Positions 17,070-26,501 are shown, counted from the stretch's first letter. The stretch is DNA of 63,492 nucleotides from DATAMF01 sp964472565 (GCA_964472565.1 CAYYNB010000013.1:1-63492), one strand, 5' to 3'. The notes: a model not told the origin generated them from the letters alone. Numbers and translations are program-made.

Positions 17070-20000
17070 TGAGCGAGAACCTGATTCCTGACCCTCTGTT
17101 TGATGCGCTGCCACCGCACAATTCCACCATTCTGAATGGGCGCGATGTCGTGTCCGATCCGGGTATGGCGCAGTTTCGCCGCCATATCGCGGTGTTGGCG
17201 GTGATCGCCGCGCCGTATGCCAATATGAACGGCGACGATCCGCTGAATCCGCTGGATCATGTGGGCGAATGGCGGCAGTTGATCGAGATGCTCGCGGCTA
17301 CCACGCGCCAGCAGTCCGACAGCGCGCCGCCGCTGGCTGTGGCGCGTCTTTTACCCGCGACTTCAGCCCGGTTGGGGCAGGCGCTCTCCGACACCAGCCC
17401 GGACGCCTTCCAGGTGGTGCATCTGGCCTGTCACGGCGAGCGGGATATGCTCTACCTGGAAGATGAGATCGGCCATGAAGCCTATGCCGTCGCGGAACAC
17501 GTCGTCCGGTTGTTCAAAGCGGGGCGGGTGCGGCTGGTGTTTATGGATGGCTGTTTCAGCCGCCGCTTGGCCCAGATGCTGATCGATGAAACCAGCGTCG
17601 AGGCGGTGGTGGGCACGCGCCGCCGGGTGAGCGGGGAACCGGGAATCCGGTTTGTGGCGCAGTTTTACGCGGCGATCAGCGAAGGCACGGCGATCCGGCA
17701 GGCGTACCGCGCCGCCCTGAGCCAGTCTGAACAGGCGGATCGCTACGAATTTGTCACCCGCGATGAAGATATTCCGGTCCATTTGACGCTGCCCGCCCAG
17801 CCCGCCGCGCGTCCGCTGCTCGCCGATGGACAGCCGCCGCTGTTGGGCGTGCCGGTTCCGTTTGGATTCGTCGGGCAGCGCGAACTGCTGACGCTGTTGG
17901 CGGAACATATCCCCGGCACCGACTACCGCGCCTATCTGCTGCGCGGCGGGGCAGGGGTGGGCAAAACGTGGGTCGCGGCGGAATTTGTCTACCGCTTTGC
18001 CTGTCGTTTTCCCGGCGGCGTGTTATGGTTCCATGCCAGCGCGCCGACCACCGCCCGCGAGATTCTGGCCCAGATTGCGCGGCTGCTGAACATCTCGCCC
18101 TATGCCGCAGACGCCGAGATTATGCGCGAACTGTCGGCGCGCGGCATGCTGCTGGTGATCGATCAACTGGATCTGATCGAGTCGGCGGATGAACTGGTTG
18201 ATCTGCGCGCACTGATCGAGCAGATCGATCCGGTGGGTGGGAGCCGGGCGCTGCTGCTGGCGCGGCACATCCCGGCGGCGCTGAGCGGCATCGAGGGCAG
18301 CCGCGAATATGAACTGGCTGAGATGTCGCCCAAAGACGCCCGCACCCTGGCAATGCGGCTGGCGGTTGAGCGCGGGATCGAGGCGCTGGATGTCGATACG
18401 ATTGACGATTTTTTGGAGCGCACGCAGCATTACCCCTGGCTGATCGTTAAGGGTGTGCATCTGATCGAATCGGATGGGCTGGCGTATGCGTTGGACGATC
18501 TCGCGGCCTTCCAGCCGAGTATGCCCGATGCGCTGGCGCTCTATCTGACGCGGCGGCTCAAGCTGCTGGAAAAAGAAGCCAGCAACCCGCTGGGGCTGCT
18601 CACCCGCGTGCAGGACTTGCCCGGCGCGTTTGATGCGGGGTTGATCCGCGCGCTGGGCGGTGAACAGGCGCTGCTGCATGTCCAGGCGTTGGTGAAAGCG
18701 AGTTTGTTGCAGCGGGATGGCGGGCTGTATCTCGTCCCTCCGGCGGCGTTGAACGTCGCCTGCAAGCTGTATCCGCTGCGCCCCGAACAGCAGGCCCCGC
18801 GTGATAAATTTGTGATGTATTACCTGATCAAAACATGGCCCCCCGCCGAGGAATGGTCCGCGCAGACCCTGACGCAGGAACAGCAGGCCCGGCTGAACCA
18901 TGTTCGCGCCCTGGTCCAGCGCCAGATCGACCCGGCCCGCCAGTTTGATCCGGTGGTGTTGGCACACCTGCTGACCGTGACGGCTCCCGCGTTTCGCGTG
19001 GCGGGGCTGGCCGAGGAATTCATTGGTTATGCGCAGGCGGTGCGGGGGCGGCTGCCGGAAGGGGACGACGTGGCGCGGCTGCAAATCGCGCTCGGTGAGG
19101 CGTTAAGCCGGCTGCCGGATCGGGAAAATGAAGCCGGGTGGACGCTCCAGGCGACGGCGGCGATGCAGGGCATCAATAACAATACCATCGCTGAGGCCCA
19201 CCGCGCTTATGGGCTGCATTTGTTCCGGCTCGGCCAGTATGAATCCGCGCAGCGCGTGTTCTGGCAGGGTCTACAGGTTTTGATCCCCGATCCTGATGCG
19301 CATGTGCTGCTGGCGTCGTCGCTGGCCCACGATTGGGCGAAGGTGCTGATCGCCGCGCAGGAATATGAGGATGTGCTGCCGCGTCTGGATGCGGCGCTGG
19401 CCGGGTATGCCCAGGCCGAACGCTCCGATCTGTCGGCGGGGGCACACTGCGATCTGGGGGAAGCGCTGATCGCGCTGGGGGAGTGGGAACGCGCCGAGGA
19501 TGTGCTGCGCCGCGCGCTGATCACCGCCGAATATGCCAGCCTGCGCAGCCTGGCGGGCCGCGTGCGGCATCTGCTGGCCCAGGTGCATAACGCCTATGCG
19601 GTGGGATTCCACCAGCAGCACCAGACGGCCACCAGCACCCGCGAATGGCGCGCCGCCGAAGAACAACTCAATGAGGCGGTGGCCGATCTGCTGCCATATT
19701 TCGATGTCGATCCGCTGGCGGCGGTGTATCTGCTGCTGGGCCAGGTGCAGGGACGCCTGGGGCAGTTGGATGATGCGGCATCGAATGCGGCGCGGGCACG
19801 GAATCTGTACGAGCGCGCCCGGATGCTCCCCGAACTCGCCGCTGCTGCATTAGCGCTCGGCCAATTGTCGATGGTCAAGGGCGATTCGGTCACGGCACAG
19901 TTGGCGCTCCACGAAGCGCTGGATCGCGCGGCGACGCTGGATGAACGCGATCTGGTCAAACAAACGGCGGGCGTCCTGGTGCGCGTCCACCAGATTCGCG

Positions 20001-20140
20001 CGCGCCACGCCCAGCGCGCCGATTCCGATTTCCGGCGGGACGCGCTCGAACAGGCGCGCTACACCCGCGATCATCTGGTGCATCTGGGGCTGGCCGAACA
20101 CGTCGCCGCGCTGGATGCCGTTATTCATTCGTTTTCGTAG
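17069..20140 (+). CDS. CHAT protease-STAND NTPase-TPR protein
   Basis: 1023 residues. Residues about 35-235 are a CHAT (caspase-like) domain: VVHLACHGERD carries His122 and FMDGCFSRR carries Cys162, the catalytic pair. A STAND/NB-ARC-like NTPase follows, with Walker A GGAGVGKT (293-300) and Walker B MLLVIDQLDLIE. The C-terminal 450 residues are helical TPR-like repeats (EAHRAYGLHLFRLGQYESA), probably a sensor. The architecture matches NLR-like immune proteins in which ligand binding to the repeats triggers oligomerisation and protease activation. It is flanked by HicAB and a zinc-finger membrane protein. Domain calls are confident; the immune role is inference. Confidence 0.85.
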   Translation: MSENLIPDPLFDALPPHNSTILNGRDVVSDPGMAQFRRHIAVLAVIAAPYANMNGDDPLNPLDHVGEWRQLIEMLAATTRQQSDSAPPLAVARLLPATSARLGQALSDTSPDAFQVVHLACHGERDMLYLEDEIGHEAYAVAEHVVRLFKAGRVRLVFMDGCFSRRLAQMLIDETSVEAVVGTRRRVSGEPGIRFVAQFYAAISEGTAIRQAYRAALSQSEQADRYEFVTRDEDIPVHLTLPAQPAARPLLADGQPPLLGVPVPFGFVGQRELLTLLAEHIPGTDYRAYLLRGGAGVGKTWVAAEFVYRFACRFPGGVLWFHASAPTTAREILAQIARLLNISPYAADAEIMRELSARGMLLVIDQLDLIESADELVDLRALIEQIDPVGGSRALLLARHIPAALSGIEGSREYELAEMSPKDARTLAMRLAVERGIEALDVDTIDDFLERTQHYPWLIVKGVHLIESDGLAYALDDLAAFQPSMPDALALYLTRRLKLLEKEASNPLGLLTRVQDLPGAFDAGLIRALGGEQALLHVQALVKASLLQRDGGLYLVPPAALNVACKLYPLRPEQQAPRDKFVMYYLIKTWPPAEEWSAQTLTQEQQARLNHVRALVQRQIDPARQFDPVVLAHLLTVTAPAFRVAGLAEEFIGYAQAVRGRLPEGDDVARLQIALGEALSRLPDRENEAGWTLQATAAMQGINNNTIAEAHRAYGLHLFRLGQYESAQRVFWQGLQVLIPDPDAHVLLASSLAHDWAKVLIAAQEYEDVLPRLDAALAGYAQAERSDLSAGAHCDLGEALIALGEWERAEDVLRRALITAEYASLRSLAGRVRHLLAQVHNAYAVGFHQQHQTATSTREWRAAEEQLNEAVADLLPYFDVDPLAAVYLLLGQVQGRLGQLDDAASNAARARNLYERARMLPELAAAALALGQLSMVKGDSVTAQLALHEALDRAATLDERDLVKQTAGVLVRVHQIRARHAQRADSDFRRDALEQARYTRDHLVHLGLAEHVAALDAVIHSFS

Positions 20141-20152
20141 GGAGCAACGGTT

Positions 20153-20836
20153 ATGAGCGGCTGGGAGACTCTCAACTGCCACTTTCATCCTGATCGAGTC
20201 GCCCTTGAACGCTGCGAAGTCTGCCGCAAGCCGTTGTGCGCCTACTGCCTCTACTACACCGAGGACGGCCAGCGCCTGTGCGCCGAACATGCTGATCTGG
20301 CGCGCAAAGCCGGGATCGTCGTCGAAGACCCGGAATCCTATTCTAACCAACTGGTGGGCGCGCAGGCGGATATTTTCCGCAAGGTGAAGCGCGGGCAAGC
20401 GCTGGGCGACCGCACGTTGTACAAAGGCAACAGCACCGATCTGATGGCGCTGATCGGGGTGGTGGTGGCGCTCGTATCGCTGGCGTCCTGCGGCGGCATG
20501 ATGACCTGTATCCCGCTGGGGCCGCTGGTCGGCTTGTTCCTCTCGATTGCGGCGCTGATCAACAGCCGCAAAGCCTTTGATTCCAAACGCACGCGCAACC
20601 TCGGCCTGATCGGGCTGGTGGTGTCGAGTCTTTGGCTGGTGCTGGTAGTGGCGGTCTTCTTTTTGATGCAGATCGCGACGGTGCGCCTGTTCAATTTCAG
20701 CGGCAACTGGGCGAATACGGCGGTGTTTACGCCCTGGCCGACGGATACCCCCTCTCCGACGCCCACACCGACTGTTACCGCCGAAGACGATCCCGCCGCG
20801 CAGTTGTACGACTTCCGCACGCCGGAGCCGCCGTAA
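20153..20836 (+). CDS. B-box-like zinc finger membrane protein
   Basis: 227 residues. The N-terminus has a zinc-binding pattern, CHFHPD...CEVCRKPLCAYCL...LCAEH, like the B-box finger found fused to bacterial membrane proteins. Two or three transmembrane helices follow between residues about 95 and 180. The tail (TDTPSPTPTPTVTAEDD) is rich in Thr and Pro and probably extracellular. It starts 12 nt after the CHAT gene, so it is likely co-transcribed. Function unknown; it might anchor or deliver a substrate for the CHAT protease. Confidence 0.65.
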   Translation: MSGWETLNCHFHPDRVALERCEVCRKPLCAYCLYYTEDGQRLCAEHADLARKAGIVVEDPESYSNQLVGAQADIFRKVKRGQALGDRTLYKGNSTDLMALIGVVVALVSLASCGGMMTCIPLGPLVGLFLSIAALINSRKAFDSKRTRNLGLIGLVVSSLWLVLVVAVFFLMQIATVRLFNFSGNWANTAVFTPWPTDTPSPTPTPTVTAEDDPAAQLYDFRTPEPP

Positions 20837-20838
20837 GG

Positions 20839-21465
20839 TTATTCTTTGATGAGGTCTTCCAAAAAACGTACAATGATCGCAAAGGCCGGGCTGTCCCAGG
20901 GAAGGATGCCCCTCTCGACGGCAATCCCGGTTCGCGCCTCCGTATCGGTTTGTGCTGCCAGATAAGCTAAGAGGCGGGCTTTATCGGCGGAATGCGGTAG
21001 ATGTCCATAAGAAGCCGCACACTGCATAAATTCATCCACGCATTGCAGCACAGGCTCGCCTGATACAGCTTCCAGGCATAAAGTCTCTCGTATGCCGGGG
21101 CGGTCATGAGGCAGCACCAGGATTCCCACGCGTAGTTCGCCGCCTTGAAACGTTCCGATTTCAAGCGGAACTGGCAGATCGGCGCTTGCCACGATTCCCT
21201 GCATACTGGAAAAAGCCGCTTGTGGGTTTTGGTCGGCATCACAAATCAATGCGATGGTTTTGACCGGGATGGATCGAAGTTTCAAGCCCAACAGCAGCTT
21301 TTTTGTATTCCGGCTCTGAAACTTTCCGCCCATTATTTTGATGAAGGCGCGTTCATTGAGCCGCCCTTGCTTGTATAATTCGGTTTGCAGTGCCCCAAAA
21401 AACGCGACATCATCCGGGCCTTCGACAATCAGTTGGTAGGGACTATCCTCGGTGGGCGGCTGCAT
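20839..21465 (-). CDS. TOPRIM-like (DUF3226-type) protein, partner of AAA ATPase
   Basis: 208 residues. The N-terminal half shows TOPRIM metal motifs: LIVEGPDDVAFF with Glu15 and ALICDADQN with Asp76 and Asp78 (D-x-D). The C-terminal half resembles the helical tail of DUF3226 proteins. Its ATG overlaps the stop of the upstream ATPase by one base (TGATG), so the two are translationally coupled. ATPase plus TOPRIM pairs are the basis of OLD, Gabija and PARIS anti-phage systems; nuclease or effector activity here is an inference. Base composition looks lower in GC than the flanks by eye. Confidence 0.75.
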   Translation of the reverse strand: MQPPTEDSPYQLIVEGPDDVAFFGALQTELYKQGRLNERAFIKIMGGKFQSRNTKKLLLGLKLRSIPVKTIALICDADQNPQAAFSSMQGIVASADLPVPLEIGTFQGGELRVGILVLPHDRPGIRETLCLEAVSGEPVLQCVDEFMQCAASYGHLPHSADKARLLAYLAAQTDTEARTGIAVERGILPWDSPAFAIIVRFLEDLIKE

Positions 21466-22532
21466 CAGCGAACCTCAATTCCAAAATCCATCGCGCCTTC
21501 TAACGCCTCATCGCTGTAACTGATCGCTTCGACCTGTTCGCCTTTTTCTTCCAGGCGATACAATCGCACTGGGTTTTGCGGTAAGTCTTTGAACGCCTCA
21601 TAAGCCGATTTGATGCACTCAAAACTGTGGGTGGTAGCAAAGACCTGGACCTTGAATTCTTTTGCGAGGTCATCTATCGCCCGCCAGACATTCGCCAGAA
21701 CTGAGTAGTGCATCCCATTTTCCACTTCATCGATCAGCACTATTCCATCCCGGTTATCGGCAATAGCCACTAAAATCTCAAAATAACGAAAAATACCGCT
21801 TCCCAGGTAATTCAGCGGAATCCGCCGGTTTTCAAACCCCGGAATATTGACCTTGCAGTGGAACTGCGCGCCTTCTCCGGCGGGCGCTTGGCGCACATCC
21901 AGAATCCGGGGTTCGACAACTTGCAGCGCTTGCACAATGACACTTTCTTCCAGCCGTTCTTCAATCTGCGTAAACCGCCGGGCGATTTCCTTTGAACTGC
22001 CTCTGTTTCGCGCTGCCAGGAAGATTCCATTCAGTGGTGCTGGTACCGGTCTTTCCAGGACGATGTTATCATTCTCAATTTTGCCCTGAGCCGTCACAAC
22101 CTCGCCGTTGGGAAAATAGGTTTGTAACGTGATACTGGGGAGTAACCGTCTTTGCGCTTCGCCGCCACTCATGCCTTGTTCATCGCTCACCGGAATACGG
22201 ATTTCGGTAGCGCTTTCTATCGAAATTCGTAGCTCATGGGCTTGAACCTGATCCATTTGGGCGCTCATCACAATCTCGGCGTGAGGATCAAAGTTATGGA
22301 ACAAGTTATCCCAGATACCGCTTGTCTTGACCTGAAAGGTTTCGATCCCTCGGAAGTTATTCACGCGGATCGACAGATTCGCATTGGTCGAGCCGCCGTA
22401 CAGCCACAGCGCCTCAAGCAGCGTGGTTTTGCCTGTGTTGTTCTTACCCGTGAACAGATTGATCCGATCCAGCGGGCCAATGGTGAAATCCTTGAACAGC
22501 CGGTAATTTTTTACTGAGAATGATGTCAGCAT
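21465..22532 (-). CDS. AAA (ABC-type, RecF/OLD-like) ATPase
   Basis: 355 residues. Walker A GKNNTGKT lies at 29-36, after the NYRLFKDFTIGPLDRIN start typical of AAA_15/AAA_21 proteins. LNYLGSGIFRYFEIL resembles the ABC-type signature region, Walker B is GIVLIDEVENG, and ATTHSFECI carries the switch histidine. ATG 22532 has GGAGTAAACG upstream. It is the first gene of a two-gene unit with the TOPRIM-like protein. No UvrD helicase or reverse transcriptase is adjacent. Likely a phage-sensing or DNA-end-binding ATPase. Confidence 0.8.
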   Translation of the reverse strand: MLTSFSVKNYRLFKDFTIGPLDRINLFTGKNNTGKTTLLEALWLYGGSTNANLSIRVNNFRGIETFQVKTSGIWDNLFHNFDPHAEIVMSAQMDQVQAHELRISIESATEIRIPVSDEQGMSGGEAQRRLLPSITLQTYFPNGEVVTAQGKIENDNIVLERPVPAPLNGIFLAARNRGSSKEIARRFTQIEERLEESVIVQALQVVEPRILDVRQAPAGEGAQFHCKVNIPGFENRRIPLNYLGSGIFRYFEILVAIADNRDGIVLIDEVENGMHYSVLANVWRAIDDLAKEFKVQVFATTHSFECIKSAYEAFKDLPQNPVRLYRLEEKGEQVEAISYSDEALEGAMDFGIEVR

Positions 22533-22715
22533 CGTTTACTCCTCATGCTTGGTAAACAGTTCTAGTATACCTGACAGCCTCGCTTGCTGGTAAACGGAAA
22601 ACATCGCATAAGAAATCCGCAAGAACTGTACTAAACCTTTATCAGAATCGCCCCGCGCTCATCCCCCGCATGTTAGAATACCTCTGAGGATTGAGACTCA
22701 GTGAGATGACCGCCT

Positions 22716-24275
22716 ATGTTCCTGCTGCCCGATTTCCGCGTCCGCCAACGTGATTATCTGCTCGACATTAGCCGCGCGCTGACCGCCCAACTTGACCTGG
22801 GCGAAGTGCTGCGCCTGATTCTGCAAGCGGCCACCTCGATGCTCAACGGCGAAGTGGGCATGATCGCGCTGCGCGAGGGCGACACCTTCCACATGCGCGC
22901 CATCACGGGGATCGAGCCGGAACAGGCCCACCTCTTCGATCCGCTGCTGGAAAGCCTCTCGACGCAGGCCGCCAGCGAAGTCGATATGCCGGTGCTGCAC
23001 GCCCGGATGCGCAAAGTCGCCCGCACGATGGACCTGAACCTGCGGCAGATCGTCGCGCTGCCGATGGTCGTTGCCAGCGATCCGTTGGGTATTCTTTTTA
23101 TTTTTCGCTCCTATGCGGGCACACCCACCGACAATGATCACAGCCTGCTGCAAAGTTTCGCAGATCAGGCGGCGATTGCGGTTCATAACGCGCGCGTTTA
23201 TGAATTCGCCAACCAGGAGCGCCAGCGGTTAGCCGCGATTCTCGAACACAGCGCCGACGGTGTGATGATTCTGGATGATAAGCTTACCATCCAGCGCTGG
23301 AATCGCGCCCTCAGCCGGATCACGGGCTGGCTGGCGGAACAGGCTGCCGGGCGGGAACATGACACTGTGATCCGCTTGAAGCAGCGCGAGATGGGGCCGG
23401 TGTTGGCGGATGTGGTGAACGATGGCTGGCCGAACAGTTCGAACGGGGCCGAGACGCTCTATGTCGAAGGCGACCTGGAACGCCTGGATGGGACGACGAT
23501 CAGCGTCGGGATTACCTATGCGCCGCTGGTCCGGGCCAACGGTCAGCTTCAGAACGTGATCGCCAATGTGCGCGATATTACGCATTTCCGCGAGGCCGAA
23601 CGCCTGAAATCGACCTTTATTTCGGTTATTTCGCACGAACTTAAAACCCCGGTGGCCCTGATCAAAGGTTATGCGGATACCCTCAGCCGCGAAGATGCGG
23701 AATGGGATATTGATACGATCCGCAACGGGCTGCATGTGATTGTCGATGAAGCGGATCGCCTTACGGAACTGATCGAAAATCTGCTGTCGGCCTCCAAGCT
23801 CCAGGCCGAGGGGATGCACCTCAATCTGGATGATGTGGATGTGGCGAAGATGGTGGCCCAGGCGATTGAACGCTTCCAGACCCAAACCACTAAACACACC
23901 TTCCGCGCGGAATTTGACACCCCGTTCCCCATCATCAGCGGCGATACCACGCGCCTTCGCCAGGTGATCGATAACCTGATCGGCAACGCGATCAAATATT
24001 CGCCCAAAGGCGGCGAGATTGTGATTCGCGGCGGCTATGATGATCAGCAGATCGAGGTGGCGGTCAGTGACCAGGGATCGGGCATTCCGGGGGAACAGTT
24101 AGAGCGGATTTTTGAGCGCTTCTACCGGGCGCACAACACGCTGACCAACAACGCACCAGGGACCGGGCTGGGATTGTATCTGGCCCATGCCGTGATCACG
24201 GCGCATGGGGGGCGCATCTGGGCCAGCAATAACACGGACGGCGGCGCGACCCTGACGTTTACACTGCCCCGCTGA
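22716..24275 (+). CDS. Sensor histidine kinase (GAF-PAS-HisKA-HATPase)
   Basis: 519 residues without transmembrane helices, so cytoplasmic. A GAF domain (about 15-160) is followed by a PAS domain (about 170-290, AILEHSADGVMILDD), then HisKA with ISHELKTPV (phospho-acceptor His307). The HATPase domain shows DNLIGNAIKYSPKGG (N box), SDQGSGIPGEQ (G1) and GTGLGLYLAHAV (G2). No response regulator is adjacent; the OmpR-type regulator at 48199 is the only candidate in the window. It stands alone and diverges from the ATPase/TOPRIM pair. Confidence 0.9.
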   Translation: MFLLPDFRVRQRDYLLDISRALTAQLDLGEVLRLILQAATSMLNGEVGMIALREGDTFHMRAITGIEPEQAHLFDPLLESLSTQAASEVDMPVLHARMRKVARTMDLNLRQIVALPMVVASDPLGILFIFRSYAGTPTDNDHSLLQSFADQAAIAVHNARVYEFANQERQRLAAILEHSADGVMILDDKLTIQRWNRALSRITGWLAEQAAGREHDTVIRLKQREMGPVLADVVNDGWPNSSNGAETLYVEGDLERLDGTTISVGITYAPLVRANGQLQNVIANVRDITHFREAERLKSTFISVISHELKTPVALIKGYADTLSREDAEWDIDTIRNGLHVIVDEADRLTELIENLLSASKLQAEGMHLNLDDVDVAKMVAQAIERFQTQTTKHTFRAEFDTPFPIISGDTTRLRQVIDNLIGNAIKYSPKGGEIVIRGGYDDQQIEVAVSDQGSGIPGEQLERIFERFYRAHNTLTNNAPGTGLGLYLAHAVITAHGGRIWASNNTDGGATLTFTLPR

Positions 24276-24367
24276 TCCACTCTGCCCAACCGTGTCTAAA
24301 TATGCGATAATCGCAGTTTGGGGACTTCTCGTCCTATGGGGCGAATACTTTTTTAGGAGCACATTGA

Positions 24368-25732
24368 ATGTCACAAGTCGTGCGAACCACGCTGAACTGC
24401 TCACGCTGTGGGCAGAGTTTTCCGGCGATAGTGGAACAGATTGTCGATGCAGGCTTGGACCCACAGGCCAAAGCGCGCTTTTTGTCGGGCCGGGTGAATA
24501 TGGTCACGTGCCCGAACTGCGGCCATACGCTGGCAGTGGGCACCTCGCTGATGTACCACGATCCGGACAAGGAACTGCTGCTGGTGCATGTGCCGATGGA
24601 ATTAAACATCGCCCCGCAGGAACGTGAGCGCGTGATCGGTGATCTGACCAAGCGCGTGATGGACAGCACCCCGAACGAAAAACGCAAGGGGTATCTCTTC
24701 CAGCCCAAGCCCGTACTGACTATTCCCGGTATGATCGACATCATTCTGGAAGCAGACGGCATCACCGCCGACATGCGCGAAGCCCAGCGCGAAAAAATGC
24801 GCGTGATGGAAATGTTCTTGCAGGTCCGGCCCGACCAATGGCCGCAGATGTTGGAGGAACAGGCGGGGGTGATCGACTCGGAATTTTTGCAGATGGTCCT
24901 GATCACCGCCGAAAACGCCGCCCAGACGGGCAAAGAGCAGATGGCGCAGGGCCTTCTGTACTTGTACAACTACATGCTCCAGAATTCGGAAGTCGGGCAG
25001 CAGGTGTTACAGGCGGCAGAAGCGCGGGATGCGGCGGTGCGTGAGATGGCCGATGAGTTGCAGTCCTACGGTGACGATCTCACCCGTGATGAATTTTTTG
25101 CGATTGTGCTCAAATACGCCGACGATCCGGATCGGATTCAGGCGCTGGTTGGTATGATGCGCCCCGCCTTCGATTATGCTTTTTTCCAGGAGCTTTCCGA
25201 GCGGATCGATCAGGCGTCGGGCGATGCCAAAGCCCAACTGGAAAACCTGCGCGAACAGGTGTTAACCCTTACGTCCGCTGTAGACCAGCAGACTCAGGTG
25301 GTATTGCAGCGGGCCACCGATACGCTCAAAGTGATCATGTCCGCCGAAGACCTCGACGCCGCGATCCGTCCGCGCCTGGAAATGGTCGATGATGCCTTCC
25401 TCGCCGTGCTGCAAGCGAATATTCAGGCCGCCGAGCAGCACAACGACGAACGCACCGCCGAACGGCTGCGCGAGGTGTTAGCTAAAACGCTCAGCATCAT
25501 GCGCGAGAGCGCCCCGCCGGAAATCCGCTTCATCCAGGATTTGATGTCCGCCGAGGATGACGCCACCGCCAACGAGCTGATCGAAACCCAGGCCTCCCAG
25601 TTCAACGGCGAACTGCTCGAAATTATGGAAGCGATTGCCCTCGACCTGGAAGAAAACGGCCAGGACGATAACGCCGAGCGTCTGCGCGCCATGCGTGATT
25701 ATGCCCAGGGGTTTGTCAACGCCTCGGAATAA
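24368..25732 (+). CDS. CpXC-domain protein
   Basis: 454 residues, ATG 24368 after TTAGGAG. The N-terminal 150 residues form a CpXC domain, with CSRCGQSF and VTCPNCGHTL as paired zinc-binding cysteines. The remainder is helical and acidic, with repeated segments such as MADELQSYGDDLTRDEFFAI and a predicted coiled region. CpXC proteins are of unknown function. It follows the kinase after 92 nt and ends at a good terminator. Confidence 0.78.
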   Translation: MSQVVRTTLNCSRCGQSFPAIVEQIVDAGLDPQAKARFLSGRVNMVTCPNCGHTLAVGTSLMYHDPDKELLLVHVPMELNIAPQERERVIGDLTKRVMDSTPNEKRKGYLFQPKPVLTIPGMIDIILEADGITADMREAQREKMRVMEMFLQVRPDQWPQMLEEQAGVIDSEFLQMVLITAENAAQTGKEQMAQGLLYLYNYMLQNSEVGQQVLQAAEARDAAVREMADELQSYGDDLTRDEFFAIVLKYADDPDRIQALVGMMRPAFDYAFFQELSERIDQASGDAKAQLENLREQVLTLTSAVDQQTQVVLQRATDTLKVIMSAEDLDAAIRPRLEMVDDAFLAVLQANIQAAEQHNDERTAERLREVLAKTLSIMRESAPPEIRFIQDLMSAEDDATANELIETQASQFNGELLEIMEAIALDLEENGQDDNAERLRAMRDYAQGFVNASE

Positions 25733-25737
25733 AAATT

Positions 25738-25769
25738 AAATCCCCGCTCCAATCGCGAGCGGGGATTTT
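25738..25769 (+). terminator. Rho-independent terminator after the CpXC gene
   Basis: AAATCCCCGCTC (25738-25749) and GAGCGGGGATTT (25757-25768) form a perfect 12-bp stem ending in TTTT. Confidence 0.85.
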
Positions 25770-25801
25770 GACTCACGGCCCAGTGATCTGCTGTGAGGTT
25801 T

Positions 25802-25825
25802 GTAGGGGCCATGCATGACCCCTAC
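25802..25825. repeat. Short palindrome of the GTAGGGGC family
   Basis: GTAGGGG and CCCCTAC flank CCATGCATGA between convergent genes. It is a shortened copy of the dispersed palindrome. Confidence 0.7.
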
Positions 25826-25844
25826 AATTTTATCAGGTCCATCA

Positions 25845-26249
25845 TCACTGTTGCTTGACAAGCCATTCGCGTGCCTTTTCGACTTCGGTAAAGACCGAAA
25901 CGCGCACGCCCAGATTATAAAAGGCTTCGACGATAGCGGACATACTGGACTGTCCGGCAAGCGTTGCGGGAACAACGAGCGCCCAGAACTTCCAACCGGC
26001 TTGGGCCGCACGTGGTCCCCAGTCGGCAACCGAAAATTCGATATCCTCTGGAGCAAACGCAGCATTTTCACGATCATCAGAGAGCCATTTTATGGCTTTC
26101 TGCTCCCGTAGATGTTTCAGACCGGTGTTTAATATATGGTGGAATGCTTCTCCCCCAACGGGTTGTTTGAAGGTGTGATAGATATACCGATCAACCGGGT
26201 GATAGCGTACAGTTCCCCACTCATTGTCAAGAAGAATTTGATATTCCAT
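25845..26249 (-). CDS. Hypothetical protein, possible SpoIIAA/STAS-like fold
   Basis: 134 residues from ATG 26249 (AAAGGAG upstream; the longer ORF start lacks a site). The order of strands and helices (KWLSDDRENAAF, WKFWALVVPA, VSVFTEVEKAREWL) resembles small single-domain proteins with a SpoIIAA-like fold, as seen in many environmental bacteria. No phosphorylatable STAS serine motif is clear. No signal peptide. Function unknown. The intergenic stretch 26250-26516 contains only the repeat at 26480. Confidence 0.6.
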   Translation of the reverse strand: MEYQILLDNEWGTVRYHPVDRYIYHTFKQPVGGEAFHHILNTGLKHLREQKAIKWLSDDRENAAFAPEDIEFSVADWGPRAAQAGWKFWALVVPATLAGQSSMSAIVEAFYNLGVRVSVFTEVEKAREWLVKQQ

Positions 26250-26479
26250 TGTATTTTCTCCTTTGGGCTGAATATTTTTATGATGTTTGCAAGAAACGGT
26301 TTTGCGGATAGATCCAATGGAGTGTGACACGGAAGCTCACGATAGGACATACGAACCTGCTTTTGGCGATAATTGCAGGCCCGTCACCCCCTCATAACCA
26401 CAAAATCTGGTAGAACCTCCCCTATATGCATCAGCTTAAGCCATTTTTAGGCGAAAAACAATCCTGTAAAATACGGGGT

Positions 26480-26501
26480 GGGGCAATGCATACATTGCCC
26501 C
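26480..26501. repeat. Palindromic repeat downstream of the nuclease gene
   Basis: GGGGCAATG and CATTGCCCC form a 9-bp stem around CATA, a member of the GTAGGGGC family. Outside it, ATAC and GTAT extend the symmetry. On the minus strand it is followed by TATTTTAC and might act as a terminator for the nuclease gene. Confidence 0.75.

Noticed and set aside
20839..22532. Gabija (GajA/GajB) assignment of the ATPase/TOPRIM genes
   Set aside because: GajA has ATPase and TOPRIM in one chain and is paired with a UvrD-like helicase; here the domains are separate and no helicase is present.
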